A stretch of DNA of 64,000 bases. Origin: Brachyspira hampsonii. GTDB lineage: Bacteria; Spirochaetota; Brachyspiria; Brachyspirales; Brachyspiraceae. The DNA is taken from assembly GCF_002214805.1 (NCBI RefSeq), contig NZ_CP019914.1:930001-994000 (forward strand). Direction: 5' to 3'. Of this stretch, positions 1-9,717 are shown piece by piece; the stretch's first letter is position 1; every line of letters starts with the position of its first letter. The notes under the pieces were generated by a model, which saw nothing but the letters and a program-made list of their open reading frames with translations, was not told the DNA's origin and made no database searches. A program made the translations under genes and the position numbers.

Positions 1-788
1 ATAAATATTATAAATTTAAGGGGACTTAAACTTAAATCTTCTATTATGTCAGTTATAAATGATAATTGACTTTTCTTAACCTCTATAAGTCTTAATCCTT
101 CATCTTTAAACATATTGGCTATTGCTTTTATTGTGCTGCTTTTTCCTGTTCCGGCATCACCGTAAAGAAGTATATTATTAGCCTTTTTACCTTCAAGCAG
201 ACTTTTAGTATTTGATATAACCTTGCTTCTCTCTCTTTCATAACCATATAATTGTTTAATATCCTGCATATCCTTATGCTTTGCAGGTATAATATTTTTT
301 TTATCATCAAGAGTAAACATATTATTATAAAAAAATATTCCATGACCTTTCTTAGGAATTTCTTCTATATGTTTTTTATATAATTCATAAAAATTTATTT
401 TCTTACATTCTAACTTTGATATTTGATTGGAATATTTATCTGAAAATAATGTATTAAAATCAAATGAAGATAAAAAATCAAAGAAATTTAATTCATTTTT
501 TAGTGCATTTTTTAATGTATCATTTATATGTTCATTTCTTAAGAATTTATTTATATATATATTATTATCCTGAAATATTTGTTCTAATATATAATCGCCT
601 ATAGTATCGCTATATTTAAAAAGTTCATATAAAAAGTCAGAATAATAATCTATTACTTTTATTTCATTATTATCATTATAAACTTCCAAAAATTTTAATA
701 ATTTTTTTATAACTTTTGTTTTTATGATATTTCTGAATATTACTATATTAGAGAATCCAATTCTTATTTGTGTTATTTGATTATCCAT
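1..788 (-). CDS. DUF815-family ATP-binding protein (3' end beyond window)
   Basis: I read this frame directly from an ATG at 788 down to base 1 with no stop, so the C-terminus lies outside the window. The first ~165 residues are helical and unrecognised. They are followed by a GYERER segment, the phrase NNILLYGDAGTGKSS (Walker A) and GLRLIEV, ending in KFIIFI just ahead of where Walker B should come. This order is characteristic of DUF815 (PF05673), a family of P-loop ATPases related to AAA+ proteins whose substrate is not established. It is likely cytoplasmic. There is only a weak purine-rich sequence before the ATG. It is divergent from the chemoreceptor gene at 1028. Confidence 0.8.
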   Translation of the reverse strand, partial: MDNQITQIRIGFSNIVIFRNIIKTKVIKKLLKFLEVYNDNNEIKVIDYYSDFLYELFKYSDTIGDYILEQIFQDNNIYINKFLRNEHINDTLKNALKNELNFFDFLSSFDFNTLFSDKYSNQISKLECKKINFYELYKKHIEEIPKKGHGIFFYNNMFTLDDKKNIIPAKHKDMQDIKQLYGYERERSKVISNTKSLLEGKKANNILLYGDAGTGKSSTIKAIANMFKDEGLRLIEVKKSQLSFITDIIEDLSLSPLKFIIF

Positions 789-904
789 TTATCATTATTC
801 CGTAATTATTTTTTATAGTGATATATTTTAAGTTTATTATTAATAATATTCAAGCACTTTTTATGTAATTTTTTTTTAAATTTTATCTATAAAATGTAAT
901 TTTT

Positions 905-932
905 TTGTTATATTTAACATGTAATGTATAAT
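905..932 (+). promoter_or_regulatory. Candidate sigma70 promoter of the chemoreceptor gene
   Basis: TTGTTA (905-910) and TATAAT (927-932) are separated by 16 bp, giving a predicted start near 939 and a leader of about 90 nt. A GGAGA ribosome-binding site lies at 1014-1018. The call is consensus matching only, in AT-rich DNA. Confidence 0.45.
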
Positions 933-1027
933 TTATATAGGAAAAATACTTAATTTTTTTAAATAAATGGTTAAGTAATTCCGAAATCATTATAAAAAAA
1001 TAAAAACTTTACTGGAGATATTTTACT

Positions 1028-2689
1028 ATGAAGATAAGAACTCGATTTATTATGTTTGGCATATACACTTTTGTTGTAACTCTATTATTGATATATCTTC
1101 AGATAAGAATAGTAAGAAGTGTAACAGAATATAGCCGCATTTATCAGCATACTATAAAGTCATCTGCTATAGCAAGGCAGTATCAGCAAAATTCAGCGTT
1201 TTTAACTCAGTTTGTAAGAAGTTATGTAGCTACAGGTGATGCCAAATATGAACAAGCATATAATGACTGTATAGCTATATCAGGCGGTACAAAACCTACA
1301 CCATTAAATTATGACAGAGGTATGTATTGGTCTATTTATTTAGGCAGTGGTCAAAAGCCTTCTTATGACGGAGAAACTAAATCATATTCTAATGTTATGA
1401 AAGATTTGAATTTCTCTAAAGAAATGTTTGATTATTTAACTTTGTCTAAAAGCCGTTCAGAAGAATTGGTAAAATTAGAAGTTCAGGCTATGGAAATAAT
1501 AAAAAGTATTCCTAGAAATCCGGATGGAAGCATACCTGATGAATATAAAGCTAGACAGTTAGAAGCTATAGAGCTTGTTAATGGTAAATCTTATGAACAA
1601 AGTGTTGCACAAATAATGACACCTATCAATCAGTTTTTTGATAAACTTGATTCTGATAATAATTTAAGTTTACAAAATGCTGCAAAAGAAGTTAAAAAAG
1701 ATACTATATTATTTTTTATATGTTTATTTTTAGTAGGATTTTCTGTTGTAATTTTCTTGGCTTCTTTAGGAAGAAAAATAGGAAAGAATTTGAGATTATG
1801 TGTTCATTTGGCTTCAGAAATATCTAATGGTAATCTAACTGTAAAAATAGATTCAAGCAAATACAAAGGCAATAGCGAATTTGATTCACTTCTAAGCAGT
1901 TTTGATAACATGATATCTCATTTAAGAGAAATTATAACAAGAGTTTTAGAAAGCTCAAGAGAGATTTCAGAGGCAGCTACAGAGATAGCTCATGGTAATA
2001 CTGATTTATCAAGCCGAACAGAAACTCAGGCTTCGCATTTGGAAGAGACAGCTTCATCTATGGAGCAAATTGCCTCTACAATAAAATCATCTGCTGATAA
2101 TTCTTTAAGAGGTAATCAGATGATGCAGGATTCTGAAAAATCAGTTCAGGAAGCTGGGGATATAATAGAGGCTACTACTAATAATATAGAACTTGTGTTT
2201 GAAGCAAGTAATAAAATTACTGATATCACTAAAATAATAGAAAATATAGCTTTCCAAACTAATATATTGGCACTTAATGCTGCAGTAGAAGCTGCCCGTG
2301 CCGGTGAACAAGGTAAAGGATTCGCTGTAGTAGCAAGTGAAGTAAGAAACTTAGCTCAAACTAGTCAGTCTTCTGTTAAAGATATTACTTCTTTAATTGC
2401 TGACTCTAATGATAAGATTAGAATAGCCACTGAAACAGCTAGAAAATCAAAAGAAATATTTATGGACATAGAACAAAAAATTGAAGATACTTCTAAGATT
2501 ATGCAGGATATTAGTGCTATGGCAGTAGAACAGCAGGCAGGAGTAGATCAGGTAAATATGGCAGTTTCACAAATGGATCAATCCACTCAGCAAAATGCCG
2601 CTTTGGTAGAAGAGGCTACAGCTTCTTCTGAGGCATTAATGGGACAGGCACAGGAATTAGTTAACTTGATGAATTTCTTTAAAGTTTAA
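1028..2689 (+). CDS. Methyl-accepting chemotaxis protein
   Basis: A 553-residue transmembrane chemoreceptor. A first membrane segment spans about residues 8-28, a sensory region of about 195 residues faces the periplasm, and a second membrane segment spans about 224-246. A HAMP linker and a long helical signalling domain follow. The signalling hairpin tip is unmistakable around residues 405-445 ([38 protein letters not shown]), the part that contacts CheW and CheA. Glutamine/glutamate-rich methylation-type segments flank it. No C-terminal CheR-tethering pentapeptide is seen; the protein ends in NFFKV. The periplasmic ligand domain is not recognised, so the attractant is unknown. The gene is monocistronic with its own terminator. 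Confidence 0.95.
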   Translation: MKIRTRFIMFGIYTFVVTLLLIYLQIRIVRSVTEYSRIYQHTIKSSAIARQYQQNSAFLTQFVRSYVATGDAKYEQAYNDCIAISGGTKPTPLNYDRGMYWSIYLGSGQKPSYDGETKSYSNVMKDLNFSKEMFDYLTLSKSRSEELVKLEVQAMEIIKSIPRNPDGSIPDEYKARQLEAIELVNGKSYEQSVAQIMTPINQFFDKLDSDNNLSLQNAAKEVKKDTILFFICLFLVGFSVVIFLASLGRKIGKNLRLCVHLASEISNGNLTVKIDSSKYKGNSEFDSLLSSFDNMISHLREIITRVLESSREISEAATEIAHGNTDLSSRTETQASHLEETASSMEQIASTIKSSADNSLRGNQMMQDSEKSVQEAGDIIEATTNNIELVFEASNKITDITKIIENIAFQTNILALNAAVEAARAGEQGKGFAVVASEVRNLAQTSQSSVKDITSLIADSNDKIRIATETARKSKEIFMDIEQKIEDTSKIMQDISAMAVEQQAGVDQVNMAVSQMDQSTQQNAALVEEATASSEALMGQAQELVNLMNFFKV

Positions 2690-2712
2690 TATTTATAAAA
2701 TATACTTTATAT

Positions 2713-2750
2713 AAACAATAACAGTATACTATACTGTTATTGTTTTTTTA
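2713..2750 (+). terminator. Rho-independent terminator after the chemoreceptor
   Basis: A perfect 15-bp stem (2713-2727 with 2731-2745) with a 3-nt loop, followed by a T run. Confidence 0.85.
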
Positions 2751-2888
2751 TTATATAAAAAATTAATATTAGTTTATTAACATAAAACTTCAATATTTTA
2801 ATAATAATTATATAGCATTTTAATCAATGATATTATATAATTATTATCATTATTTTATTAAATAAAAAAGAGCGGAGATATATATATT

Positions 2889-3761
2889 ATGACCTTTACA
2901 GATTTAATTATGACTTTAAATAAATTTTGGAGTGAAAACGGATGCATAATACAGCAAGGCTATGATTTAGAAGTAGGAGCAGGAACATTTAACCCAGCAA
3001 CTGCATTAAGAGCATTGGGACCAGAACCATTTAGCGTAGCCTATGTAGAACCGTCAAGAAGACCAACTGATGGAAGATACGGAGAAAATCCTAATAGACT
3101 TCAGCATTATTATCAGTATCAAGTTATAATGAAACCATCTCCGGAAAATATTCAGGATTTATATATACAAAGTTTAGAAGCATTAGGCATAAGTTTTAAA
3201 GATCATGATATAAGATTCGTTCATGATGACTGGGAATCCCCTACCCTTGGTGCTTGGGGATTAGGCTGGGAAGTTTGGCTTGATGGTATGGAAATAACTC
3301 AATTTACATATTTCCAAGCAGTTGGAGGAATAAATTTAAAACCTATTACAGGTGAAATTACTTACGGACTTGAAAGAATATGTATGTATTTGCAAAATAT
3401 AGATAATGTTTATGACTTAGAATGGGGACATGGCATAAAATACGGAGATGTACATTTACAGGGAGAAAAAGAATTCTCTAAATACAATTTTGAAGTTGCT
3501 GATACTGATATGTATTTCAGACATTTCAAAGAATATGAAAATGAATGTGATAGATGCTTGGCTAATGGCTGCGTTCTGCCTGCTTATGACATGGTGATGA
3601 AAAGTTCACATGTATTCAATATGCTTGATGCTAGAAATGCTATAAGTGTAACTGAAAGGGCTGGATATATAGCAAGAGTAAGAGAACTTATGAAAAAAGT
3701 TTCTGCTGCCTATATAGAATCAAGAGAAAAATTAGGTTATCCATTAATAAAAAATAAATAA
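2889..3761 (+). CDS. glyQ: Glycine--tRNA ligase, alpha subunit
   Basis: A 290-residue class II aminoacyl-tRNA synthetase subunit that activates glycine with ATP. It needs the beta subunit (GlyS) for tRNA charging. The family hallmarks are present: [19 protein letters not shown] near the N-terminus, [19 protein letters not shown], and the [20 protein letters not shown] region around residues 120-143. Length matches the usual ~290-300. A purine-rich GAGCGGAGA sits just before the ATG. In most genomes glyS follows directly. Here the next gene is an encapsulin cargo gene behind a terminator, and no glyS is found in the window. Confidence 0.97.
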   Translation: MTFTDLIMTLNKFWSENGCIIQQGYDLEVGAGTFNPATALRALGPEPFSVAYVEPSRRPTDGRYGENPNRLQHYYQYQVIMKPSPENIQDLYIQSLEALGISFKDHDIRFVHDDWESPTLGAWGLGWEVWLDGMEITQFTYFQAVGGINLKPITGEITYGLERICMYLQNIDNVYDLEWGHGIKYGDVHLQGEKEFSKYNFEVADTDMYFRHFKEYENECDRCLANGCVLPAYDMVMKSSHVFNMLDARNAISVTERAGYIARVRELMKKVSAAYIESREKLGYPLIKNK

Positions 3762-3800
3762 ATTTCTTTTTTATAGTATTAATTTTATACTTATTAAATA

Positions 3801-3837
3801 AAAAAGCTGTCATTTTATATAATGGCAGCTTTTTTAT
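3801..3837 (+). terminator. Rho-independent terminator after glyQ
   Basis: A 14-bp stem (3801-3814 with 3821-3834, one G-U pair) around a 6-nt loop, ending in a T run. Confidence 0.85.
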
Positions 3838-3868
3838 TTAAAAAATCATTAATTTTTTTATAATGATA

Positions 3869-3896
3869 TTGACTTTATTTTTTAATTATATATACT
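3869..3896 (+). promoter_or_regulatory. Candidate promoter of the encapsulin operon
   Basis: TTGACT (3869-3874), a 16-bp spacer and TATACT (3891-3896) lie about 55 bp before the cargo gene. An AAGGAG ribosome-binding site is at 3937-3942. No obvious Fur box was recognised. Confidence 0.55.
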
Positions 3897-3951
3897 ATTT
3901 ATTAGTAATTAATACTATTAAGTAACTAAATTAATAAAGGAGACTAATATT

Positions 3952-4305
3952 ATGCCTAGTTTTGCAAATCCATTTAATGCAAATGTGAACAGAAAAGTAA
4001 CTAAAGAAGAATTAATACAAGCGGTAAGACTTGATATTGCCGGAGAATTGGAAGCTATATATTTGTATGATGCTCATGTTATGGCTACAGATGACCCTGT
4101 TGCAAAGGCAGTATTAGCTGACATTAGAGATGAAGAAAAAGCACATGTTGGAGAGCTTATGGCTTTGCTTAGACATTTAGATCCTAAGGAAGCAGAACAT
4201 TTTGAATCCGGTCAATTAGAAGTTAAAGAGATGATGGAAGAGCTTGGAATAAAAGAGCCTAATTTATCTGGGCTTACAGTTGGAAGTTTGAAAAAAGACA
4301 ATTAA
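3952..4305 (+). CDS. Encapsulated ferritin-like cargo protein (EncFtn type)
   Basis: A 117-residue half-ferritin with two long helices. Residues E32, E62 and H65 fall at the positions known to bind the di-iron ferroxidase centre in encapsulated ferritins (context GELEAIYLY and DEEKAHVGE). The protein ends in LTVGSLKKDN, which matches the classic C-terminal targeting peptide that docks cargo to the inner surface of an encapsulin shell. The shell gene starts 25 bp downstream in the same operon. By family knowledge, the protein oxidises Fe(II) for mineral storage inside the nanocompartment. It has a clear Shine-Dalgarno and its own promoter. Confidence 0.95.
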   Translation: MPSFANPFNANVNRKVTKEELIQAVRLDIAGELEAIYLYDAHVMATDDPVAKAVLADIRDEEKAHVGELMALLRHLDPKEAEHFESGQLEVKEMMEELGIKEPNLSGLTVGSLKKDN

Positions 4306-4330
4306 TAATAAACATTAAAGGAGAATATAT

Positions 4331-5140
4331 ATGGATTATTTAGCTAGAGAAAGTTCGCCTTTTGAAGAAAATTTTTGGCAGAATATAGATAAAGTTGTTG
4401 TTGAAACAGCAAGCAGAACACTTATAGGAAGAAGATTTTTATCTATTTACGGACCTCTTGGTGCCGGTGCTATAAGCGTTCAGTATGATAAAAGCTACAG
4501 AGAAGAAGTTTTTGAAGATGGTTTTGTAAAGACTTCAGGAAGAAAATCTGTTGAGCTTCCTCAGATTTATCAGGATTTTACTTTATTATGGAGAGATTTG
4601 GAAAATAATATTTCAAATAAACTTCCTTTAGATTTATCTATTGTATCTCAGGCAGCTCAGACACTTGCTAACAAAGAAGATAATTTAATATTCAATGGAA
4701 ATGACTTTTTAGAATTAAAAGGAATACTCAATGCTGAAGGAGTACAAAAATTAAAAATCTCTGATTGGGGACAAGGTGAGAATCCTTATACTGATATAGT
4801 AAAAGCTATAAATATGATTAGAGAAAAAGGCATTGTAGGAAGATTTGTATTATGTTTAAGCCAATCATTATATTTTGATTTGCAGAGAATACAGCAAGGC
4901 ACAGGAATGACAGAGGCACAGAGAATATCCAGCATGATTGGAAATCTTTATAATGTACCTGTTATCAAGGGAAAGAAAGCAGCATTGATTTGTTCAGAGC
5001 CTCAGTATATGGATTTGGCTGTTGGAATAGATATGTCTACTGCATATTTAGAACAGAAAGATTTAAATCACAGCTTCAGAATAATGGAAACTATTATACC
5101 TAGAATAAAAGACTCTAATGCAATAGTTGTTTTAGAATAG
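4331..5140 (+). CDS. Encapsulin shell protein (family 1, HK97 fold)
   Basis: A 269-residue protein with the family 1 encapsulin pattern: an N-terminal LARESSPF segment, WQNIDKVVVETASRTLIGRRFLSIYGPLGAG, and a C-terminal IMETIIPRIKDSNAIVVLE. It self-assembles into an icosahedral HK97-fold compartment, and length fits the T=1 type (~265 residues). It follows the cargo ferritin in one operon, with AAAGGAG before the ATG, so cytoplasmic iron storage or oxidative-stress protection is the expected role. The fold relates to phage capsids, but no phage gene surrounds it. Confidence 0.96.
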   Translation: MDYLARESSPFEENFWQNIDKVVVETASRTLIGRRFLSIYGPLGAGAISVQYDKSYREEVFEDGFVKTSGRKSVELPQIYQDFTLLWRDLENNISNKLPLDLSIVSQAAQTLANKEDNLIFNGNDFLELKGILNAEGVQKLKISDWGQGENPYTDIVKAINMIREKGIVGRFVLCLSQSLYFDLQRIQQGTGMTEAQRISSMIGNLYNVPVIKGKKAALICSEPQYMDLAVGIDMSTAYLEQKDLNHSFRIMETIIPRIKDSNAIVVLE

Positions 5141-5170
5141 TTTGTTTCATAATAACTCTTTAAAAATTAT

Positions 5171-5210
5171 AAGCCTGCAGGTTATATAAAATCTGCAGGT
5201 TTATTTATAT
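5171..5210. terminator. Terminator between convergent encapsulin and DUF2157 genes
   Basis: A 10-bp stem (5171-5180 with 5193-5202, one G-U pair) in the space between convergent genes; its right arm overlaps the stop codon of the minus-strand gene. The T tract is broken (TTTATTTATATTTT). Confidence 0.6.
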
Positions 5211-6184
5211 TTTATTATCCGCTCTATTATTACACCTATTAATATTGTTGATAAACCCAATATTATAAAAAATATCCAAGTATTCATTCTCAAATAGAAA
5301 TATTCAAAATATCTTATATAAAGATTAAGAATAATAAAAAATATTGAATATACTACTATTAAAGAAATTTTTAACTTATAGCCTATTACAAAAATAATTA
5401 TATCTATAAATAAAAATAATAAACTATATATTAACAATTCAGACGATCCATATTCAAATATTATAGGCTCTGCATTATTTCCAAATATTGACATTATTGC
5501 AAGTATTATATTTAAATATAATATTCCAACCGTATAATATATAATTGAAAAATTAGAATATCTCTCTGAAATTTTTTTATTGATATCAGTTATTCCTATT
5601 AAAAACATTAATATGCTTGTTATAATAAATCTTATATAATTATTAAGCGTTAAATCAATTCCAGATATATCGAAGCCTTCAAAACCATACCAAGTTATTA
5701 AACCTATTATCGCAATAGATAATACAGCATAGTTTTTTTTTATATATGCTATTATAAAAAATAACATTATGCTTATAAGAGACAGTAAAATAAAATTATC
5801 TTTATTATGAGTGATAATATATGATAAAGTAAAAATAAATGCTGATAAAAATATAGAAGAAATGGATATTATTGCAGAAGAAGTTTTTGGTAAGTAAATA
5901 TCTTTTCTTTTAAGTATTTCATCAATTATAAATCCTAATAAAAAAAGCAAAGCGAATAAAAACGCTATAAAATAAAGAGAAAAAATATAGAAACTTATAA
6001 AAGCAATAAATCCAATAGCTACCATTATAATACCCGTTATCATTATAGCTTTTATAATGGGCTGCCAATCTATATAATCATCTCTATACATTTTAGATAA
6101 TACTTCAAACTGTTCATTAGTTATGAGATTATCTTTATTCCACTTTTTTAACTCTTTAAGTAAAAATCTATTTTTGCTTCCCAT
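5201..6184 (-). CDS. DUF2157-like polytopic membrane protein
   Basis: A 327-residue inner-membrane protein. The soluble N-terminus (about 45 residues, with ELKKWNKDNLITNEQFEVLSKMY) matches the start of DUF2157 proteins. It is followed by nine or ten hydrophobic segments. The function of the family is not known. The gene lies 5 bp behind the small gene 6190-6510, so the two are probably co-transcribed. Assignment rests on the N-terminal pattern and topology only. Confidence 0.7.
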   Translation of the reverse strand: MGSKNRFLLKELKKWNKDNLITNEQFEVLSKMYRDDYIDWQPIIKAIMITGIIMVAIGFIAFISFYIFSLYFIAFLFALLFLLGFIIDEILKRKDIYLPKTSSAIISISSIFLSAFIFTLSYIITHNKDNFILLSLISIMLFFIIAYIKKNYAVLSIAIIGLITWYGFEGFDISGIDLTLNNYIRFIITSILMFLIGITDINKKISERYSNFSIIYYTVGILYLNIILAIMSIFGNNAEPIIFEYGSSELLIYSLLFLFIDIIIFVIGYKLKISLIVVYSIFFIILNLYIRYFEYFYLRMNTWIFFIILGLSTILIGVIIERIIKYK

Positions 6185-6189
6185 GATAT

Positions 6190-6510
6190 TTAATAGTCTT
6201 TAAATATTTGTGTTTTTATAAATTGCATATTATCCAATGTATATCTAGTATAATCATTATCATTATGATTCATAGTTCTTAAAGCTCTTGTATATTTAAT
6301 AAAATTTATAAAAGTATTCATCAAATTGGAAGGAACAATATTTTCAATATCAAGTTTTATATTATCATTAATACTGTCTGAATTTTCTAATATTATCAAA
6401 TTGCAAAATTCATCTTTATGTTTGAAAAAATTATCCAAATCATTATTTTCCAAATATGAAATGAGTTCATTTAATTTATCAGATATTAATTGTAAATCTT
6501 TACTGCTCAT
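6190..6510 (-). CDS. Hypothetical small helical protein
   Basis: A 106-residue soluble protein rich in Asn, Asp, Leu and Ile, predicted to be mostly helical, with no signal peptide or recognised motif. It sits directly upstream of the DUF2157 gene with a 5-bp gap, which suggests translational coupling. The antisense reading frame at 6326-6607 is taken as a shadow, since this frame has the operon context. Confidence 0.6.
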   Translation of the reverse strand: MSSKDLQLISDKLNELISYLENNDLDNFFKHKDEFCNLIILENSDSINDNIKLDIENIVPSNLMNTFINFIKYTRALRTMNHNDNDYTRYTLDNMQFIKTQIFKDY

Positions 6511-6709
6511 ATATACAATTAAATATTATAATCAAATAATTGCAATAGCTAAATATGAATATTTGTATAACATTTTAATAAATGTAATTAAACTTTACAT
6601 TTATTAAGTTTTTATATATATTTATAAAAGACTATGTATAATATGTATTATTATATCTATTAAAACATATATTTTATGTAAATTTTTTGTAAATTATATG
6701 TAAACTATA

Positions 6710-6737
6710 TTGGCAAATATACGATTTAGGCTATACT
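6710..6737 (+). promoter_or_regulatory. Candidate promoter and TGTAAA repeats ahead of the PepSY-like gene
   Basis: TTGGCA (6710-6715), a 16-bp spacer and TATACT (6732-6737). Just upstream (about 6677-6705) the hexamer TGTAAA occurs three times at intervals of about 11-12 bp, a layout seen with direct-repeat-binding response regulators. No regulator could be identified. Confidence 0.45.
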
Positions 6738-6802
6738 TATAATTGTAAAGATAATTTACATAGAACAAAACAATAAAAAATAAAAACAAAAGGAGATTTA
6801 CT

Positions 6803-7234
6803 ATGACTAAAAAATTATTTGCTTTATTAATAACTTTAACTATAATTTCTACTTCAAGTGCTTTTGCTGATTGGGTAGTACCTGCTTCTTCACTTCCTCA
6901 GAGAGCTAGAAGTTTCATACAGCAAATTTATCCAAATGTACAAATATGGAAAGTAGAAAGAGATGACGGAAAATTTGAGGTAAAATTATCTAACGGAGCC
7001 AAAATAGACTTCTTATATAATGGCGATTGGCATAGCATAGACGGTGAGTATAACGCTGTACCTTTCTCTGCTTTACCTGCTAATATAGCCAGCACTATAA
7101 GAAATACTTATCCTCAGGCTGCTGTTATAGATGTAGAAAAAGAATGGGGTAATTACAAAGTTAAATTAAATAACTTTATGGAATTATTTATCTCTGCTAA
7201 CGGACAGTTAAGGGGACAAAAATTTGATGATTAA
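6803..7234 (+). CDS. PepSY-like periplasmic protein
   Basis: A 143-residue exported protein. A signal peptide of about 22 residues ends at SAFA-DW. Two repeats of the PepSY_like fold (PF11396) follow, each with the pattern 'aromatic-P-x-V ... W/D-V-E ... Y-K-V-K-L ... G'. The family resembles BLIP/PepSY domains and is thought to bind ligands or inhibit peptidases; the true role is unknown. The ribosome-binding site is AAAGGAG. Two related copies, one broken, occur at 33270 and 33908. Confidence 0.85.
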   Translation: MTKKLFALLITLTIISTSSAFADWVVPASSLPQRARSFIQQIYPNVQIWKVERDDGKFEVKLSNGAKIDFLYNGDWHSIDGEYNAVPFSALPANIASTIRNTYPQAAVIDVEKEWGNYKVKLNNFMELFISANGQLRGQKFDD

Positions 7235-7277
7235 TTAAAATATATTATACAGATTAATTTATGAAAAATACTAATTA

Positions 7278-7312
7278 AAAAGAGGGCTAAAAAATAGCTC
7301 TCTTTTTTTATC
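7278..7312 (+). terminator. Rho-independent terminator after the PepSY-like gene
   Basis: A 12-bp stem with G-U pairs (7278-7289 with 7295-7306) followed by a T run. The A-rich left arm means it could also act on the convergent helicase gene. Confidence 0.75.
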
Positions 7313-7353
7313 GTATATTTTTATCAAGTTTATTACTTACAACAAAAAACAAA

Positions 7354-9351
7354 TTATTTATTTTCAGGTTTTAAAGAAGCCTTTAAGTTAGAGAAAAATT
7401 CCTCTTCATTCATAGCCATTTCTTCAGGCAAATTCTCGCTCATTTCCTCCAAAAATACAGAAGGCGTGCATTCAACCTTTCTTCCCATCTTGGTTCTGCT
7501 TCTGCAGTATGTAAGAGTTAAATGCTTTTTAGCCCTAGTCATAGCAACATAACAAAGTCTTCTCTCCTCTTCCAATCCATTTTCATCTAAACTTTTCTGA
7601 TGCGGCATAATACCATCTTCCATTCCGCATATATAAACATAAGGAAACTCAAGTCCTTTAGCAGCATGTATACTCATAAGCATAATGCCTTTCTTTTTAT
7701 CCTCTTCATCATTTTGCTCTTCTATGCTCATAAGTAAAATTCTATCTAAATAATTTTTTAAAGTAGCGTTTTTATTAGACTTTTCATATTCAAGTATGCC
7801 GTTCATAAGAGATTCCACATTCTCCATTTTCTTAGCACCCTGCTCTTTTGTATCGCTTGAATTTAAAATCTCATTATGATAAGCAATAACATCTAAAAAC
7901 TTATTTATATTCTCATATAGTTTAGGACGCTCTAAATCATTTTTATCAACAGTAAATAAATTATGATAATGCTCTATAACTTCAAGAAAATCTTTTATCC
8001 CTGCTTTAGCCTTAGGAGAAATTTCTTCCATACTCTCATAATTGAGTAATGTATCATAGAGTGAAACTCCATTTTTTATACTAGCTTCATTAAGATTATT
8101 TATTGCAACCGCCCCTATTCCTCTTTTAGGTATATTTATAACCCTAAGCAAAGATACCTCATCTTCAGGATTAACAAATAAATTAAGATAAGCAAGTATA
8201 TCTTTAATCTCCTTTCTTTCATAAAACTGAAAAGCACCAACAACAGTATAAGGCAAACCTCTAAGTCTGAAAGCCTCTTCAAAAAGTCTTGACTGAGCAT
8301 TCATTCTAAAAAGTACAGCAAAATCTTCATAATTTAATCTTTTAGTGATAGAATAATTTATTATAGAGTCAGCAACAAATTGAGCTTCCTCCCTCTCATC
8401 TTCGCATGGCATTATAGTAGGAGGTATTCCTTCCTCACCTTCTGCCACCACCTTTTTATCTTTTCTTTGTGTATTTTTGCTTATTACGGAATGTGCTGCC
8501 TCAAGTATTGCTTTTGTACTTCTGTAATTTTTTGTAAGCGTTACTATTTTTGCATCAGGATACTCATTTTCAAATGATAATATATTTGATACATCAGCAC
8601 CTCTGAATGCATATATACTCTGATCATCATCTCCTACAACGGCAATATTTCTATATTTTGATGCAAGCAAAGTTGTAAGTTTATACTGTGCAAAATTAGT
8701 ATCCTGATATTCATCTACCATTATATATCTGAATCTTTCCTGATATTTTTCAAGAACCTCCGGAAACTCTATATATAAATCTATTGTCAGATTAATAAGA
8801 TCATTAAAATCAACGGCATTATATCCTTTTAAATAGCTTTGATAAACTTCATAAACTCTCTTAGCAATTTTTTCCAAATCATCATGAGGCTCTACTTCAT
8901 AAGGCTTCATCAAATTATTTTTATATCTATCTATATACCAAGCAAATAAATTTTCATCATAATTGAGAGTATTAATTTTTATTTCTCTTAAAATATTTCT
9001 TATCAAAGTACGGCTGTCAGATGAAGAATAAATGCTAAAATTATTTTTGTATCCTAACTTTTCAATATCGCCTTTAAGCACCCTAACGCAAAAAGAATGG
9101 AAAGTGCTTACTACTAATTGCTTAGGCTTTTCTTTTAGAAGTTTTGTTATACGCTCACGCATTTCAGCTGCAGCTTTATTGGTAAAAGTAACAGCGAGTA
9201 TCTGACTAGGAAGAACTCCATGCTTTATTAAATATGCAATTCTCTCTGTAATAACTCTAGTCTTTCCGGATCCTGCTCCTGCCAATGCAAGCAAAGGTCC
9301 GTCAATATGTTCTACCGCTTGTCTTTGTTCTTCATTTAACATTAATGCCAT
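7354..9351 (-). CDS. UvrD/PcrA/Rep-type superfamily 1 DNA helicase
   Basis: A 665-residue ATP-dependent 3'-5' DNA helicase for repair or replication restart. Motifs in order: Walker A AGAGSGKT (residues 24-31), motif Ia TFTNKAAAEMRERI, motif II DEYQDTN, motif III GDDDQSIYAFRGA, motif IV LTKNYRST, motif V SIHAAKGLEFPYVYICG and motif VI YVAMTRAKKHL. Length is closer to Rep (~670) than PcrA (~720), so I do not choose a gene name. The start is supported by GAGAGG about 12 nt upstream. Monocistronic. Confidence 0.95.
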   Translation of the reverse strand: MALMLNEEQRQAVEHIDGPLLALAGAGSGKTRVITERIAYLIKHGVLPSQILAVTFTNKAAAEMRERITKLLKEKPKQLVVSTFHSFCVRVLKGDIEKLGYKNNFSIYSSSDSRTLIRNILREIKINTLNYDENLFAWYIDRYKNNLMKPYEVEPHDDLEKIAKRVYEVYQSYLKGYNAVDFNDLINLTIDLYIEFPEVLEKYQERFRYIMVDEYQDTNFAQYKLTTLLASKYRNIAVVGDDDQSIYAFRGADVSNILSFENEYPDAKIVTLTKNYRSTKAILEAAHSVISKNTQRKDKKVVAEGEEGIPPTIMPCEDEREEAQFVADSIINYSITKRLNYEDFAVLFRMNAQSRLFEEAFRLRGLPYTVVGAFQFYERKEIKDILAYLNLFVNPEDEVSLLRVINIPKRGIGAVAINNLNEASIKNGVSLYDTLLNYESMEEISPKAKAGIKDFLEVIEHYHNLFTVDKNDLERPKLYENINKFLDVIAYHNEILNSSDTKEQGAKKMENVESLMNGILEYEKSNKNATLKNYLDRILLMSIEEQNDEEDKKKGIMLMSIHAAKGLEFPYVYICGMEDGIMPHQKSLDENGLEEERRLCYVAMTRAKKHLTLTYCRSRTKMGRKVECTPSVFLEEMSENLPEEMAMNEEEFFSNLKASLKPENK

Positions 9352-9717
9352 AATAAAAAATACCTCTCATTTTGAAAAGCTATTATATATCATATTAAAA
9401 TAATGTAAAATTTAGAATTAATATATTTTTGACTATTATTTAATTTTAAATAAAAAAACTGTTTTCAAATATATTAATTTATTTACTCTATAATCTGATT
9501 ATAAGAATTATTATTTAAATTATATATAATATTTATTAATTATTTATTACTTTAATAATTATTAACTTAATATTTTCATAACAAATCTCTCTATATATAT
9601 AAAACATATTTGATAAATTGAATATAAACTACTAAAATACATTTGCAAAAATATTTTAAAATGATACTATAAACAATATAATTTTTTAAAAAGCAATTAG
9701 TTTAGTAAGGAAATAAA
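9352..9717. other. Intergenic region between divergent helicase and ispG genes
   Basis: 366 bp of very AT-rich DNA between two divergent genes. It must hold both promoters; a TATAAT at 9677-9682 lies before ispG, but no good -35 box was found with it. No gene, RNA or repeat was recognised. Confidence 0.5.

Noticed and set aside
6326-6607. 93-residue plus-strand ORF
   Set aside because: It is antisense to the minus-strand gene 6190-6510, which has operon context; its composition is that of a shadow frame.
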